Positions 36,901 through 51,900 of a stretch of 64,000 nucleotides of DNA are shown one piece after another. The first letter of the stretch is position 1, and each line of letters starts with the position of its first letter. Origin of the DNA: Tomocerus qinae. Taxonomy: Eukaryota > Arthropoda > Collembola > Entomobryomorpha > Tomoceridae. The notes under the pieces are model-generated. The model ran no database searches and was not told the DNA's origin. It was given only the letters and a program-made list of their open reading frames with translations. Where the stretch lies: contig CM034548.1 in the NCBI GenBank assembly GCA_020055645.1, forward strand, positions 45,934,296-45,998,295, written 5' to 3'. The translations under genes were made by a program, and so were the position numbers.

Positions 36901-39900
36901 GAAGCCTTATCATCGTCATATTCATCCAATAGGCCCACTTCCTTCAAATGTTTAGGAGTTGACACGGACAATGCCAGCAAGTCGCCCACAGCCTCGTGGA
37001 AACCTGACGCCCACAATAAATCAATCTCAGTTAAGAAAACTTTATTTCACTTTACAGTTGATAGGATTCGTCATTATGCTACTTTTGTGAGTTCACCATT
37101 GAGAAACCTGCTTGTGCACCTTTCACCATGTGCAAATTAGGACACTGTGGCCTTTCACACATTTACTTTCCCTTCTACGAAAAATTATTCCATGTCGCAA
37201 GATTCCTTTCTATTTATACTATTTACTCATTAATGGAAAATTGAACAATAGCCTAGCATCCATCCTAACCAAATTAATGGGTTCAAATTTTTATGGTCGC
37301 TCCACTTTCACTGTTGACATTTAAATATAGTAACAGTAGTTTTCGAAAACTTTAAGCAGCCACCCAAATATTGTACCAAATAGGATACGTATTGTAGTCA
37401 TAATAGAAAACTTCTATCTGTCTACACACTCTTTTCATCGGTCATAATAGCCGTCCAGAAATTTTCCTCCACTATTTTGTCCTCTAACTTGGAACATTAA
37501 GGAGTCTCATTGCCATTTGTCATGGCAAATTTTGCTTTCTCCAACATGTATAACGGAGCTGTATTTCTATTGCTATTAGAAGCTATCATGCTCTACATGC
37601 ATTACTATTCATTTAAAATAACTCCCATGCAGTACTCAAGGGCCGAACCGCCTTTTAGTCTGGACGGTCCGTCCAGACTAAAAGGTCCAGGTCCCTGTCA
37701 GGTCTTAGGACGGGGTCGCCCCAACATACAAACCTAACATAATTTAGCATAACCTAATTTATTCTAAGCGTGGGTCGGGGTGAGGGTCTTCTAAGGAATG
37801 AGGAATTTATTTTGGGTGGGGTCCAATAAGCTTTCCTAATTATCTAGTCTCTTTTCTAAAATTTCGGGCATAGGGTCCACCCCAGTGGACCCTCCACTCT
37901 ACAAAAGTAGTTACTATTTTCGCAATCAAAGCAAAAATAATTTTATATAGCTACAAATTAAAATGTAATATGATATGCTAAAATTAAGGTACATGACGTG
38001 ATGAAGTTCCTATGTTATGGCGAGAGGGATGACTAGATGGATGATAAAAGTAAGAACTTAGGTAGGTAGTCTAAACAGCCCAAAGTGCTTCTTGGCAGGA
38101 GTTTGAAACGCAATGAATAGCATATAGCTACAAGGTATTTCCTATTTTAAGAAGCATTGTTCATTCCTCATTTCGCCACATTCTGTATTGTATACGGACG
38201 GACTGCAAAATATTGACAAAAATATGACAATATCCTCGTGCCAGGAATCAGTAAAAATGACTTTGAAACCAGAAAGTTCTACTAAAAGTTTTATACCAGT
38301 CTAAACTGAGAATCCTTAGATGCTTAGGTACCCTAAACAAAAACTGTAGGCAATCAACAATCGTTTCAGGAAGAACTACAATGCATTTATTTATAAAAAG
38401 TATAAAAACCTTGCAAAATGAAACCTCGTGGTAATATGCATTTGGTACATAATTCTTGTTCTGTTCAAAATTTTTTTTATAATCAAATTTTTGCACTCAT
38501 TAAAGAGAATTCTTTCACTTGATTTCTTTAGTGAGTAGAAATTACTAATTTTGATATAAATAAAGTAAATCTGTTTTGACCGTGCATACTTGATCTAAAC
38601 ACGCAAATCGACCAATATTTAATACAAAAATGCAATAGATGACTAGGGACGAGTCGTCGCTAGTCAACTAGTCGTTTCAGTCGTCCCCAACGACTGCTCA
38701 AGTCGGGTGATTAAAACTCCTTTAAGCCAGATGACGTTTTGCTCACTGAATATTATACAAATTGACGTGCAGTGAGTGGTACCTGAAATTGAAATTGTTA
38801 ATAGCTTCAGCTACTTATTACTGTTACTCTGTTAGGCTAAGGAATGAATCTCGTTTCCCTTTTTAAAAATGTAAATGAGTGTAAGCAATTTAGTAGGCAA
38901 TGTGAATCTGCACAATGAACTCAACTGTTGCGTTGTAATACGCAGAATATATTATTATTACATAACAAAGAAAAAGTAAATACTTACCTGGGTTAGCTCC
39001 TTCACGGAATGGAATTGGCTGGTCCTTATATTGAATGAAGTATTCAATATGTCCCATTTCATGATGTACAACAATGAAATCTTGCATGTTTACTTTTGTG
39101 CACTGCTTAATCCTGGACAAATTGAAAAAAAACTTGAATACCAACACAGCATTTCATTACGATATATCTATATTCTCCAGATATTTAGACGCTTTGCAAA
39201 TATTAAATATTACTGAAAAGCAATTCTATTTTTATCATAGCAATACGTCATCTGCGGGGGAGACAACTTAATTATAAGCCCTGAAATGTTGGAATTTTAC
39301 TTTGAAGAATTACTTACTCCACTTTCAAGTTTCCTCCTACGATAATTGAACAGGAAAAAGAGACTCTGCGCTTTTATAAATCATAATGCAAGTATATCTA
39401 TTTCTACGTACTTTAAGCAGAAAAAAGTTTCAACCTATTTGTCTCTACTTTCTGTAGTAAAAATAGAGAACTTTAACAAGAGAAAATCCAAATTTTATGG
39501 ATACAAATACGTTAATGAATAAGCAAAAATAATTTCTGTTAAACATTTTTGTAGATTTGCAGACTATGGCATCATAACTCCAAGATTTGTAATTTTGGGG
39601 GTGACTGAATGAAAGACCAATATTTGTACAGTTTATTTGTACATTATGGGTTTTATTTGTTGGCATTCATATTATTAGAGAACAAAAGTTCTAAACTAAT
39701 AGATAGTTGGTAGGCGATGAAAGTAGTGTGTACAATATCTGTAATCCGATATGATGCATTATGAATGAATGCAATCAACGTTTCAGTCAGTATTTTATTT
39801 TAGCCGGCTTTTTTACATTTTAGTCAATTGGTAGATCATTTAGCTTACTTAATGGCCAAACTCAATTTTTTTGGTTTTAACTTTAGCCACAGAATAAAAA

Positions 39901-42900
39901 TTATCTTAGCCAAATTAAAAACCATTTTAACCACTACCATTTTAGCCATAGCCGGAAATCGGACATAATAATTTAAAGAAATAAATCCATAGCAAAGTTT
40001 AGTGTTGTAAGTAATTATAGCATAATCGGTAGCTGTAGAAGGCAGTTGATTCATGTGTATATGTATTGGATTGATGAAATTGAATTCATTTGAAATTCGA
40101 TGGTTGTCTGAATTATTATTACAATTAGGACGGAAGAAGGTTTCACATCTCACTTTTCCCTCATCCATAGCCCTAGCCTTGCAGCACTCAATAGTAGGGA
40201 TATATAGAATGGCAGAGAAAGAACTTTAGCTGAGTAGTTTCTTGTAAAATCATTATTATTACTCTCTGAACAACCAAGACAGCAGCGATGATTCTTTTGC
40301 ATGTATTGGGTTAGATAGGAGACTTGAAATATTGTGTCAGTCAAATTGACGTATGTGAGTGCTACGCGCTACATACATTTATTTGTGGTTTTACAGTTGT
40401 GTATTGAGCTTGACATTTCCGCTCTCCTAAAATATAATGTCAGCCAACTGTTCTGGAGTAAAAATTGGCTGACAATAAGTGTTTGGTCAAGTGAACGGAA
40501 GGCAAGGAAAAAAGAGTCTGAAAGCTACTGATTAGAAATACTATTCCGTTTCTTTTACAAATTGAATCAGTTTTCAGCTCTTAAAGCTGACCTTTTCCCT
40601 CATTTTTTGCTGGGAAGACGTCAAAGCGATTTTAACTTTGTCAGTCATGCTCTTTTATAGACATTTTTCTTGTTCGTATAGTCACCTAGCATTAAATTGT
40701 ACATTACTGTTCGAAATGCATATTTGTCATCACTTTGCGATGGCGAATAATACAAAGATACGTAAATCAAATCACTTGTCGGACACAATTGAGTGAAAAA
40801 GCTTTCCAAATAAGAAGAGTTCTGTACCTAAACTTGGGGAAGCATAGCTGTGTGGTTTAACCTAATTTGAAGTCATATCTGCTAAACGTAAAGAAATTCT
40901 TATTACCTTTAAATATGTTATACCTCGATTTTTAAGATGAGTATAAATTTTCAAGAAATACTTTCCAAAGCATAAAAAATTCAATCTGAAGTGCTTGATT
41001 TGGTTTAAGGAAACACGTGCAATGCAAGAAACCTATTTCTGGATTTTTTGTTTAAGTTCCTCAACCCAAATTCCAGAAAATTCGCTACGCAGTCGATTGA
41101 CATTTTTGCGATACTTTTTCTGTCCATGATTTTCAGATCTGGAAATCATGTTATTTTAAGTATAAAAATTTAACTTTTAAGTAACAAGAACAAAAATTTA
41201 CGAAGGACAGAAACAAATATTTATAAAAAGACTTTTGTACCTAACATTTGGTTTAATTTCGAAGGATTCCTACTACAAATATTAACGCTGTTTAGTTTAG
41301 GTACGCACTTTGCCGTATCACAATATCCATTTCTTCGCGTCTCAATATATCACATTTCATTAATGCTGTTCCTTTATGTGCAGAACTACAATTCAATACA
41401 AGCATTTGCATAATACAATAATTTCATATGAGCTAGTAGCAGGAGTCAACATTGGAAATTGGAAACCACTACTGCAGAGCGAGCAGTACTAATGTACCTT
41501 AGTAGTAGACATTAGTAGCACAACCCAAAGATCTCCTATCGCCCCTTTGATAGTGAAAGTCTTCTTCCACTTCATAATACCAAATGTAATAGGAGTGACA
41601 AAAATAGTACAATTTAAGCATCGAAGTAATCCGATCTTTTATGATAAAACTTTTGATACATATCATTCTCATTCAGTTAGTTCTTCTTACTTATATCTCC
41701 ACAATGAATACAATACTCTGTTTTTGGTCTTAAATACACTTGAATTAAACGCTCTTACTTGCTACCTTTGTTTGCTCTCCAAATAAATGCATTGTCACCA
41801 AGCAGAGCACGATGAACAGAAAATTATAAAACACACACAAACCATAAGTAATCATGGCTTGCCTACCATATGTTTATAGCTAACGAAATATTCCACAGAG
41901 CAACAAAATCTTGGCTAAAATATGTAATCGACAGCTTGCAGTCATAAAAATTGTAAACGGTAAAATGATTGCAGGCCCTATTGTAAACCCATCCATAAAT
42001 GTAATTACTTAGTCATTAAATGTATTAGATTTTGTGATTTCTTCATTTATCCTGATTACTAAACATGCAGAGCAGATTATATTGTACTTGCTGCCTTGTT
42101 GTACGTCCGTTTGCAGAAATCGAAGTAATTGCATAGATATCTATGGAAGCACCTTGGCATAATGATTGTAAATGTACTTGACTCTTGCAAAGAATTAGAG
42201 GTTCACAAGCTGTGGCGTGCACGACTCCACTTTATATCGAACTAGCAAAAGTAAATCCATCAAGACTCTTCTGAATGAGTGGTCAACTCAATTATCTCCA
42301 GATGAGAGCAAGTATTTGGTGTGAGCACTGAGGAAGAAGAACTGGAAACAGGAAATAATGAGATTGTCAGGAATTGAAGGGCTCTCCGAGTGTCAAATCC
42401 GAATGCCTTCTTTTCAACACAATCTTTACTAAACTTTGGCTCCTAAAGTATTACTTGAAAATGCATTTTTCTTCAAAAATTAAACTGATGTGGAATAGTT
42501 TGCTAGTATACTTAGATCATCCTGCAGTAATCATCATTGTATAATACTTATGCTTTTTTGACTATGATGTAGGTACCTATCATTCCATTACTCGCCTCTC
42601 ATCTCGTTCAATTATTATTTCTAATAATAATGTTTAGGAGCACTGGGGACATTTTTTGAATGACAGATGTGAATACTAATTTGCCGCCTTATTACGTTTC
42701 TGATAAATGCTCTGATAAATCTTACCTTATTTCTTGTCAGTTAATTTTACACCTACTTAAATTGCATCTCATGTGAAACCATGTGTATCCTAGTGAAGAT
42801 AGAGGGGTTTTCCCAGAATATTACTGCAAGGAATGTGCTCCTTTTTGCAGGGATGACTTGAACCACTTGTCCAATTAGGTATGCGGGAAACAAATATGAA

Positions 42901-45900
42901 TTTAACTTTTCAAAGACAGTTACATAAAGTAAATGACTTGTTAATGTACTCATTTTATCATTCCTTATAGTTTGGCACAGATTTTTATTCTTTGGAGAAA
43001 GAGCATTAGCATCTCAGACGTGGGCTGACTTTCTCCTGGTAGCATTACGATTTCTATTAGTGAAATGAAACAGAAAGAAACTTGGGGCATTAAAGATGTT
43101 GTTCGATTGATGGATTATTATACCAGGATAGAATTTGTGCATAAGATATTGGACTTTGATTGATTTATGGCGCCTATAGAGTGAGTAGAGAATCCAACCT
43201 AGCATGTACTACTAATATTATATTGACAGATATATAGATATAGCCATGTGCAGACAGAAATAGAAGAAATGATGAAATAAAAGAGGAAGGTGTTGGGTAT
43301 AGATAGCATTTAGGAAATATTGGTATTGGATGCATGCATCTCGGTGAAGTTCACCACGCAATTGTCCAGCAATGGATTTTACAGAGAAGCAATTCGTTTA
43401 CTGTAATAATACAGGAAAATCTATTTCATTCTGAGGTTCTCGTTGTGGACTAATAATGCGCTAAACCAACACATCTGGGAAATAAATCCATGGGAAGAGG
43501 ACACGGCGAGTGGAAAAGACGAAAGAAAGTCTCTTCAGATGAGTAGACTTGACTTCTCCCCTCTTTCCAGATAGATAATCCTAATCGGCTTTCACTCTTT
43601 CTTACAATAATCCAGTTCAGTCTGGTCAGGCAACTAATTCGAAGTAACTGGCTGGACTAGCTATTTCAATTTAACTCCCCTTTCTCAGAGACAACAAGAA
43701 TACATTCTATGTATGTGCATAATGCAGACGGAGAAGTCCTAAATAACAGACACAATAAAACAAAATATAGAGATTCGTACGGACTGGAGGTTGGCAGAGT
43801 TGGCACATTGAATTTCCTTTTACAAAGGCATTAGTCGTATTGTTATTTTTATTATCCTCTTTTCCCCTTTCTCTGCTACTCACTGCGTACTCTTAAACGG
43901 CATTACATTTATGTCTATTGATGGACTACCAAGACTCCAATGCTACTCTTCGAACTCTGAACTGAATCAATGTTAATGCGAAAATAAGCGAGACATAAGC
44001 CCAACTCCCCCTCAACGTTGTACAGATTCAATGTAGACTTGGCTATATATTTATGTATAAACCCATCAACTGGACTTGTACACATCCATCTATATCATCT
44101 TTTTACTTTGCAGTCGCACAAAAATGTGTCTAGCGATAAAGTAAACGATTTTTCCCTCAATGTCTGCAGAAAATAGCATTTTAGAGTTGTCATACAATAG
44201 GTTCACTAAAGGTCAATATTTTCCTCTGACTTCACAACATGGTTTCCACTAGGAAATAAAGAAGTGGAGACCTTCCAATCTCAATGGAGAAATATCCTAC
44301 CAGAATTGACAAAACGGAAAATGTTGGATGCGATGTTCACTCAATCATTCCGATTAAGAAATACACCAAGATACGTGAGATAGTTTGTCCTGCTCTCTTC
44401 TCCACTCTGTTCTACATACATTTTTAACTTGTGGAAGCTAGTTTATTATTATGTTATATAATATCTTCCTATAATTATCATGTTAGCCTAATCATTTCAT
44501 ACTTATTATTATGGAAGTATATTTTTTCTCTGCATTGAGTTAGTCATATATTGAGAAAAATATTCATTAGGCATTAGGCGAAAAGGTACACAAATAATTC
44601 GTACGATATTTATTTGCGTTGGCTATCTCTCAGTGTCTACTTCTTTCCAAAACAACAATGTTTACCACGAGCCTATGAAACATGATAAGGTCACATCTCT
44701 AACAGCATAGAAATATGATATACCTTTTACTGATTTCCTATAATTGCGTTTCATAACTCCTTTTATTATGAGGGGTCTAAATCTCAGATTATCACTTACA
44801 CAGGTAAATACTTCACACCTTTTAGTACAGAATGTATTGCGAAACAAAAGTGTATGCTTAATAATAGAAAAATAAGTGGGCGAACAGCGAACACACAAGA
44901 AAACAAAGAATACTATATATGGACTCAACTACGCACTAGATGGTCAAAATACAGACAAAAGTAAGGATTTATCATTTGAGTTATCAGTGTATCAATTTCC
45001 AATCTGAGACAATGACGCAAATTCATATACAATTATAGTAACAGTAGGTAGGGATATTTTTGTTTTTACCTGTAATGTCTCAAAAAATCGGAGTTTATAT
45101 AAGTCTAACCTGATTTTCTAGAGATTTCTACTGTTCCTTCAGGAACATTCTGGAACTATTGTCAGTACTACTGTTATAGGCATTGCTTTGATAATCACCA
45201 AACTGAAGCGAAAGAGATTGACCGCTTGGGTGGAAAAATGATATTCGAGGACAAATATGAAATTGCATACTGTCATCCCATATCCGTACAGTAGACAGAC
45301 AAACAACTACAAACAAGTAGGCCCAGAGCCTGTACTGTATTTCTCGCTTCGGAAATAGTTTACCACCAAAGGTGGGTAGATAGACGTTATCTAAGTTATG
45401 TTCTATTATTAAGACAGACTCGTAGACAGATTTGTGATTTAATAGGCAACTATGGTCATCCTATAGACTACAGACATCGCTCAAGCATCCATCTTTCACC
45501 CAGAGAAATTTCTCTAGCATGCAAGGAATTCTATGGAAAGAGGATGCTGACATGTTCTTTCTCCTTGGATAGTAAACAAATAAAATTGTTGAGTAGCTGT
45601 TGATCTAAAAGGTATAATCGTATAAGTGGCCATGAATGATTTTAAAGTCGGAATGCGATTTGATGCAAGTAATACAATATCCCCGTTTGTTTTGTAATGT
45701 AACTGTATAAAGAATTGTGTATGAATGAGTCTGTCTAGGCTGAAGTGTTTGCAAAGACGCCAAACAAAGAATAGACAAACTCTCTGACAAGAAGAGTCAC
45801 ATTGTCAAGTATTTGAAGAAGGGCACGGTTTCGGATTTTCCTACTTCTCTTCCCATTTCGATAGCCATCTGAGAAAAGTAGGAAAGGCGGGAGGAGGACA

Positions 45901-48900
45901 AGATTGTGTGCAGAAATAAAAATAAATATTTGCTATTATTTTCCCTAGTCGAAGATAAATATTAATACTAGCATTTATGTTCAATGTCAAAATTACACCC
46001 TTTTAGTTGATACATATGTGCATTGATTTCATTTGTTATGAACCTATTTATTTGACAGTAGGAAGTTACTTCCTTTGATTTACTACGTAGTGCGTTTCTG
46101 TATGTAAGTTCTTTGGTTAAATTTTCCATTTATCCAGTAATAGGCAACTTAACCTTTTGGGAGATTGTGAAGCTGCTATTTTTGCACTCGAAACCATGAA
46201 GAAAGGGATAGGAGGAAAATCAATTTAAGGCACTGTGTATTTCGCACTGCTGTGCTGGGTGCCAGGGTTATGCCACATCACCTCAGTCACCTTTTTGCAG
46301 TAGTTCAAACAATTTTTTATCAAACTTTCTATTGATAGCTTAGTATGATATAGTTTAACTGTGGCACGTCGCAAAATAAGTTTGGTTCAAAATAAAGGCT
46401 CGTGGGAACCTTATATTTACGTTCAACAAATGAAACTTGGTTTAGATCAGGCAAAGACATCGGCCACAAATAAATGGTGGTTAGAAAAAGGATTTAGGCT
46501 ATGTAAGTGTTGCTACGTCATGGATGAAGACTACATCAGGGCACTACTTTCAGACAGGCTAGACCATATTATTTGTTACACAAAACAGTGATATGTATCA
46601 ATGACTTGGTTTATGGTATACAGAAGTATTGTATTACCAGGCAGACAGACTGCATTATTAGTAACAGACTGCTGACGTCTATATTCACTGTAATTGTATC
46701 TGTATCCACTGGACAGTTGTGAACCAAAAGGCGAAAAGACTGTTGTGGCTGCCTTAATTCGCTATATTACTATATGCAAGAAAGTGTAGCGTAAAGCAAA
46801 AGAGAAAGTACATGAAAACTTAATTTACCGGAAATCAATTCCATTACAAAAGTCCCAAGCGGAAGCGTGGCACACAATATCTCGATCAATAGGTTTCTCG
46901 ATGATTGACTCCTTCCAGAATTCTTTGGGCATTCCAGTGAGATTGACAGACTTGAAGAATTCTTCAGACGCTTCAAACATTTTCAAGGCGGTGTAATTCT
47001 GTTTAACAATTCAGTCAGTTAAAATTTTACTCAAAACTTAGTGTTTACTTCAGTAGCTAAATGCTTAGAGCATTGTATATTAGAATCTCTTTGTCATATT
47101 TAGCATGCCCTTATTATGGGATTTAGGAATACCATGAAGATCCACGTTACCCCTAAATTCACTTCATAACGTTGTATGAAAACACAAGCGGTATACTCGC
47201 GCAAAGCGTTGAATACATCAGCGTACGTGCATGTTCATTGAAATGTAGTTTGCTCCATGCAATTTGCTTACAATTTCCATTCTGCGAGAACTATTTCCGC
47301 CAATCTTTGCGTCGGTAAATACTTAGGTCGTAGTTTTCATAGAAAAGTAGATAAGTTCATTTTATTCTGTAGGTCTTTTAGTACTTTCTCCAATGTTGCT
47401 ACCTCCTCAAAGCGACAAGGCCAGACGGAGAGACATTCATTAGCAATAATAATGTAGCGGTTATAGGTCTACGGGTTTCGAGTCCTTAGTGCTGATCAAG
47501 TACAAAGCATATAGGAATTATTATATTGTCGGCACCTGTTTGATCATAGCAGGAGTGACATCAACGCTGGTTTTCTCAGGAAACGGAGCAGTAAAATCGA
47601 GGATATTTCCCCAATATTGCGCCCACATATTTCCAAGAAGATGAGCAGGAATGGCTCCATTCTTTGATATTTTGTCCTCTCCGTACTGGCCACGAAGCTG
47701 TCTTCTCACATAAGCATGCAATTGTTCATATAAAGGTTTCACTTGTTTCCAGAGTGTGTAAACCTCCTTTGGGAAGTCTTCTGATTCGTACATCATCAGC
47801 CATAATTCCGTAGCATCTTTAAATCCTTTAATTAAAATGACAATTGACTATAGCCCCATTCAGTTGGCCAAATAAAAGCAAAATTAATTACGTATTTAGA
47901 AGTGGGTCTATCTCTCCAGACATATCATATTACTACTTCCTGATATTATGTATATATCCGTCGTGTGTGTCGAGGAAACAAATTATGGGGTTTACTATTA
48001 TTATTATATTCGCTGGCTACCGTTCGTATCACATGAACCGCAGACATAGGTATAATAGTGTAGTGTTATTACTTTTAGCTAGAATAGGAAATGCCATATT
48101 TATAAGCGCATAAATAAGACAGAGAATGCTGTAGACAGAGAATATAGTACATTTTCTCACTTTCTCTGAAAGAGCCTAGCGTTTCCTTTGAGGTTGTGAA
48201 TTATAAAATGCTACTGATATTTGTGTTTGTGCAATGGTTAATAAATGTAGAGACTCCATTTCTATACCTTATATTTGAGTAGGTGTATATCTGGGAGAAA
48301 CCGCAAACGTCAGCACATTCAAGCCAACACTACTACGACCAACAATAAAGTTTAAAAATGGGGCATTTTATTTTTGACTATAGCCATGGTGAGCCCTAGT
48401 AAAATTTCATGGTAGAAAACATGCCGTTTCCAGTTTTCAATTGAATAGAGCAATTGAAAATGTGTGCGTGGGAGTATTCGTTTACTATGCATTCCTTCCT
48501 CCCCAAATCCGACATCTACACTGACATCTCTCAAGAAAACAGAGTCGTACATAAATGACACTGAAAATATTTATTGTCCTTTCCTTCTAGATACGTACCT
48601 ATGTATTCGTATACGGTCCGACAGTTGAAATGTCGACTCCACTGCTATGCCCTATATTATGTTATTCAGAAAATAAATGTCTCTGCTCCCTTGTGCACTG
48701 AGAAAACGGTTACACCCAATAGAAGGTCACTTACCGAAATCAATCTCAACAAATTCTTTCTTTTCCCCAGACTTTCAGATGATCTTGTTACCACTAGCTG
48801 GCCACAATAATATTAAGCCCTGTGTGAATCACGGGCAACTAGCAGATCATTGACCAACTGGATTCAATGGCATGGCATTATTATTTGCTATATTTTGTAC

Positions 48901-51900
48901 ATACTCTTTTATTATTATAGAATAGTGTAATAAATAGTAGCCCCGAAAATTCAGTGCTACATTGTCATGTACTTTCGTAATGAGGGGAGTAAATCAGTAA
49001 ATCGGAAGATTGGTATCTGGCATAGTACGTATGTAGCTCCAAAGCAGAATCTTGAATGGACTACAATGTTCGGTGCTTTACTTCTGTTTTCAGTGTTATG
49101 TGGTTATGTTAAGCATCTAGTAACCTTGATTTTTATTAGAGACTGGGGAATGTGCTATGCCATACTTCTCTGTTTGAATGGCAAGCTAAAGGAAATAAAT
49201 GCATGTGATGTGGAAAGATTTTTGTGTTTAAGTACAGTAGTTTGTGTGTAGGAAGGACTTGGTATACTTAAATAGTAGTAGGCAGGAGTTCTGACATGTC
49301 GTAGCTAAGACCGGTCTTCTTACATCAACATCGACAGAGCAGAAAGTCACAAAAGTCCGAGTCACATGTAGCTGGTTTGAAATTGTTGCTGAGGTCGTAG
49401 AGGAGGTAGCTGTATGCATTAGATAGTTTGATATAGTATGTAGCAAGTGTAATTACCATTCATTTTAGCAGCCTCATTGAGCAGGTCGACATACTGAGAG
49501 TAGAGGGTGGGCATTTGCTTGCCAGTCGCATCCCGCCAACTGAGCCAGACATGTTCCAACTCCTCGTAATTACGGCTCTTGGACAATATTTCCTTCAGTT
49601 CTGTCAACAACACACGACATTGTATTAAGACCTTCCATTACATTAAATTGCCAAACAAACAGCCAAAATAACAGACTTTTCCCGTCACAGACGAAACCAC
49701 CGAAATGTTATTTGGTTGTTATATGCACTACATGCAGTACCGTGTACACAGTGGTGGGCCACTCTCTCTCACATTTATACAGTCAAAGCATCTCTATGAC
49801 ACCACTCGTCCCTATGACTTCCAACCCACGTAATACTGACTACTTGCTGACTCTGCCTTTCTCATTCTCAACTTGATGGGATAATATGTGTTCTTGGAAC
49901 CAGAAACCATGAATGAGATTCCAAACCAGCGACAAATAAATGATATTTGCTTTCTGCCCAACTTCCACTTGGGGACTTCTTTATTATCCTACCTCTAATT
50001 TAACTATCTGTAGCTAATATTTGAGAACCATTATGCAACCAATCAGCCTAATTTTGATTACATTTACCTCACTAAACATTTTCATCAGTTTCCTTCTGGC
50101 TGAAGTAGGCATTATCTAATAATGTCCCCTAAAAATTAACCTTATCTCACTCAATATATAGAAATGAATGTAACATGTCTGGCAAATAGCACATTATTAT
50201 AAGTTGCTTATTTACATTAGTATTTAAATATATTTTAGTAAAATCTGACCACAGTAATAGTTGGCATTCGAGTTATTCGTGTCGAATTACAGACTTTCTC
50301 TTCACTGCTGTTTGCATAGAAATACATAAACTGTGTCACAGTAGTTGTGGTTGGCAAACATTGGGCATAATACTCAAAATATGGGCAGAACTAACTAAAT
50401 AAATATGGGTCGACTGAACCATTATAATATAGAAAACGAAATCGTATCATAAAAATATAAGCAGTTGGAAGAGTAGGATTTTTATTGTTGAGCACATTTA
50501 CCAAATGATTCTTAGTCATTAGAGGAAACTGAAACAATTAAGTAGACATGAATAGCCGTCATTAAAGTAGAAATGTATAAAAATGGTAGTAGTAGTGCTG
50601 AGTACTACTTAGTGCTGAAGTTTATTAATATGGGACCATGACAAAAGATGCATTTTGACACTGTGACCTCTCACTAATGTTTGTTGATAATATTTCAGTA
50701 AGTAGTTAAGCAGTAGAAGGTAAGAAGTGCAAGACAGAGAAAGTGTGGTGTAAATCCGGATTTCGTTGCATGCTGGATGCATTAGAAGGGAGATAAATCT
50801 CGTTTCGAGTTGTGAATGCTTAGTTAAATCTCGGTACTTCCTGATCCTTGGTGTGTAACGCTGCCACTAACCAAGTATACAGACAGACTAAGTAGCAATA
50901 ATAATTGAGTGCTATATAGTTACATAGCTGGAGAGAATTAGAGATCGTCATTACTTGATATAATTCATTCATTTCTAGCTTCTAAAATTAGATCTCTCAA
51001 GTGAAAGTAAATATAAATTCTATTTGTGTCACAGACCGATGAGAGATGCTTCGAGCGAGAGAAATGAAAACCGAAGTTGTGTCACAACAAGCAGTTCTAG
51101 TATTAGTAGAGGCTAATTATAGAAATTCTCTGAAATGAAATTAGAAATGAATATATCACCCACCCACTATAAGAAGTGTACACACAAACGGATGGATACT
51201 ATGTAGATGACTATAGTTTGTCCACAGAATTCCGCTGTTACTGACAATGGAGAAGGAAGGATGGAGGGAGATGTAGTAGAGTGTATCTATATAAGTTTGA
51301 CTTGCTAAATAGTAGACGAAACTGAAAGCAAGCAAAGACTTGCAGAATTCTATAATTCTACATACTTTATCCGTCTAATTCTAATTATAAATTGCAAAAT
51401 CAAAGGAGGAAGAAAGCAGTTCAAATTCGAACTATATCTTACTTAGCCGGATTCCCATATAATAGCATAGTTTGTTGGGAGCGAGTCTTTCAATTGAATC
51501 CTCTTGTCCTCTTTCAACAGAGCAGACATAGTAGCTGAACTTATATACAATGATATTATTATGTCTGCCTATAAGTACCTACCTAGTATAAAGAATGCTT
51601 ACATGCATGAGATGCAGGGAGTAGTAAATAGTAGTATCTGTCTGTAGTAGTCTTGGTAGTAAAAGTAGTAGTAGTGGAAGTTGGGCTGAATAGGAAGGAG
51701 AATCAGATCCGAGACAGAATTCGTCACTGAAATGAAAATGAGAAAGCTGTGCAACAATAACCAAAGGAAACGACGTCGAATTCAAGCCAGAAAGTGAATT
51801 CCTGGAACAAGAGCTAACTGGAAAATCAAATTAACTTGCTCTAAGATACCGCGACTGTTATATGTTCGTTTGTTATCGAGCTAACCGCCTGAATCCTTCG

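Noticed and set aside
38640-38705. GTCGT-rich patch resembling a palindrome
   Set aside because: Pairing is poor when aligned; more likely a short degenerate repeat.
39795-39965. Possible MITE with TTTTAGCCA boxes
   Set aside because: No matching inverted ends or target-site duplication could be defined.
46361-46591. 76-codon plus-strand ORF
   Set aside because: It starts at GTG, lies inside an ACE intron on the opposite strand, and has no recognisable motif.
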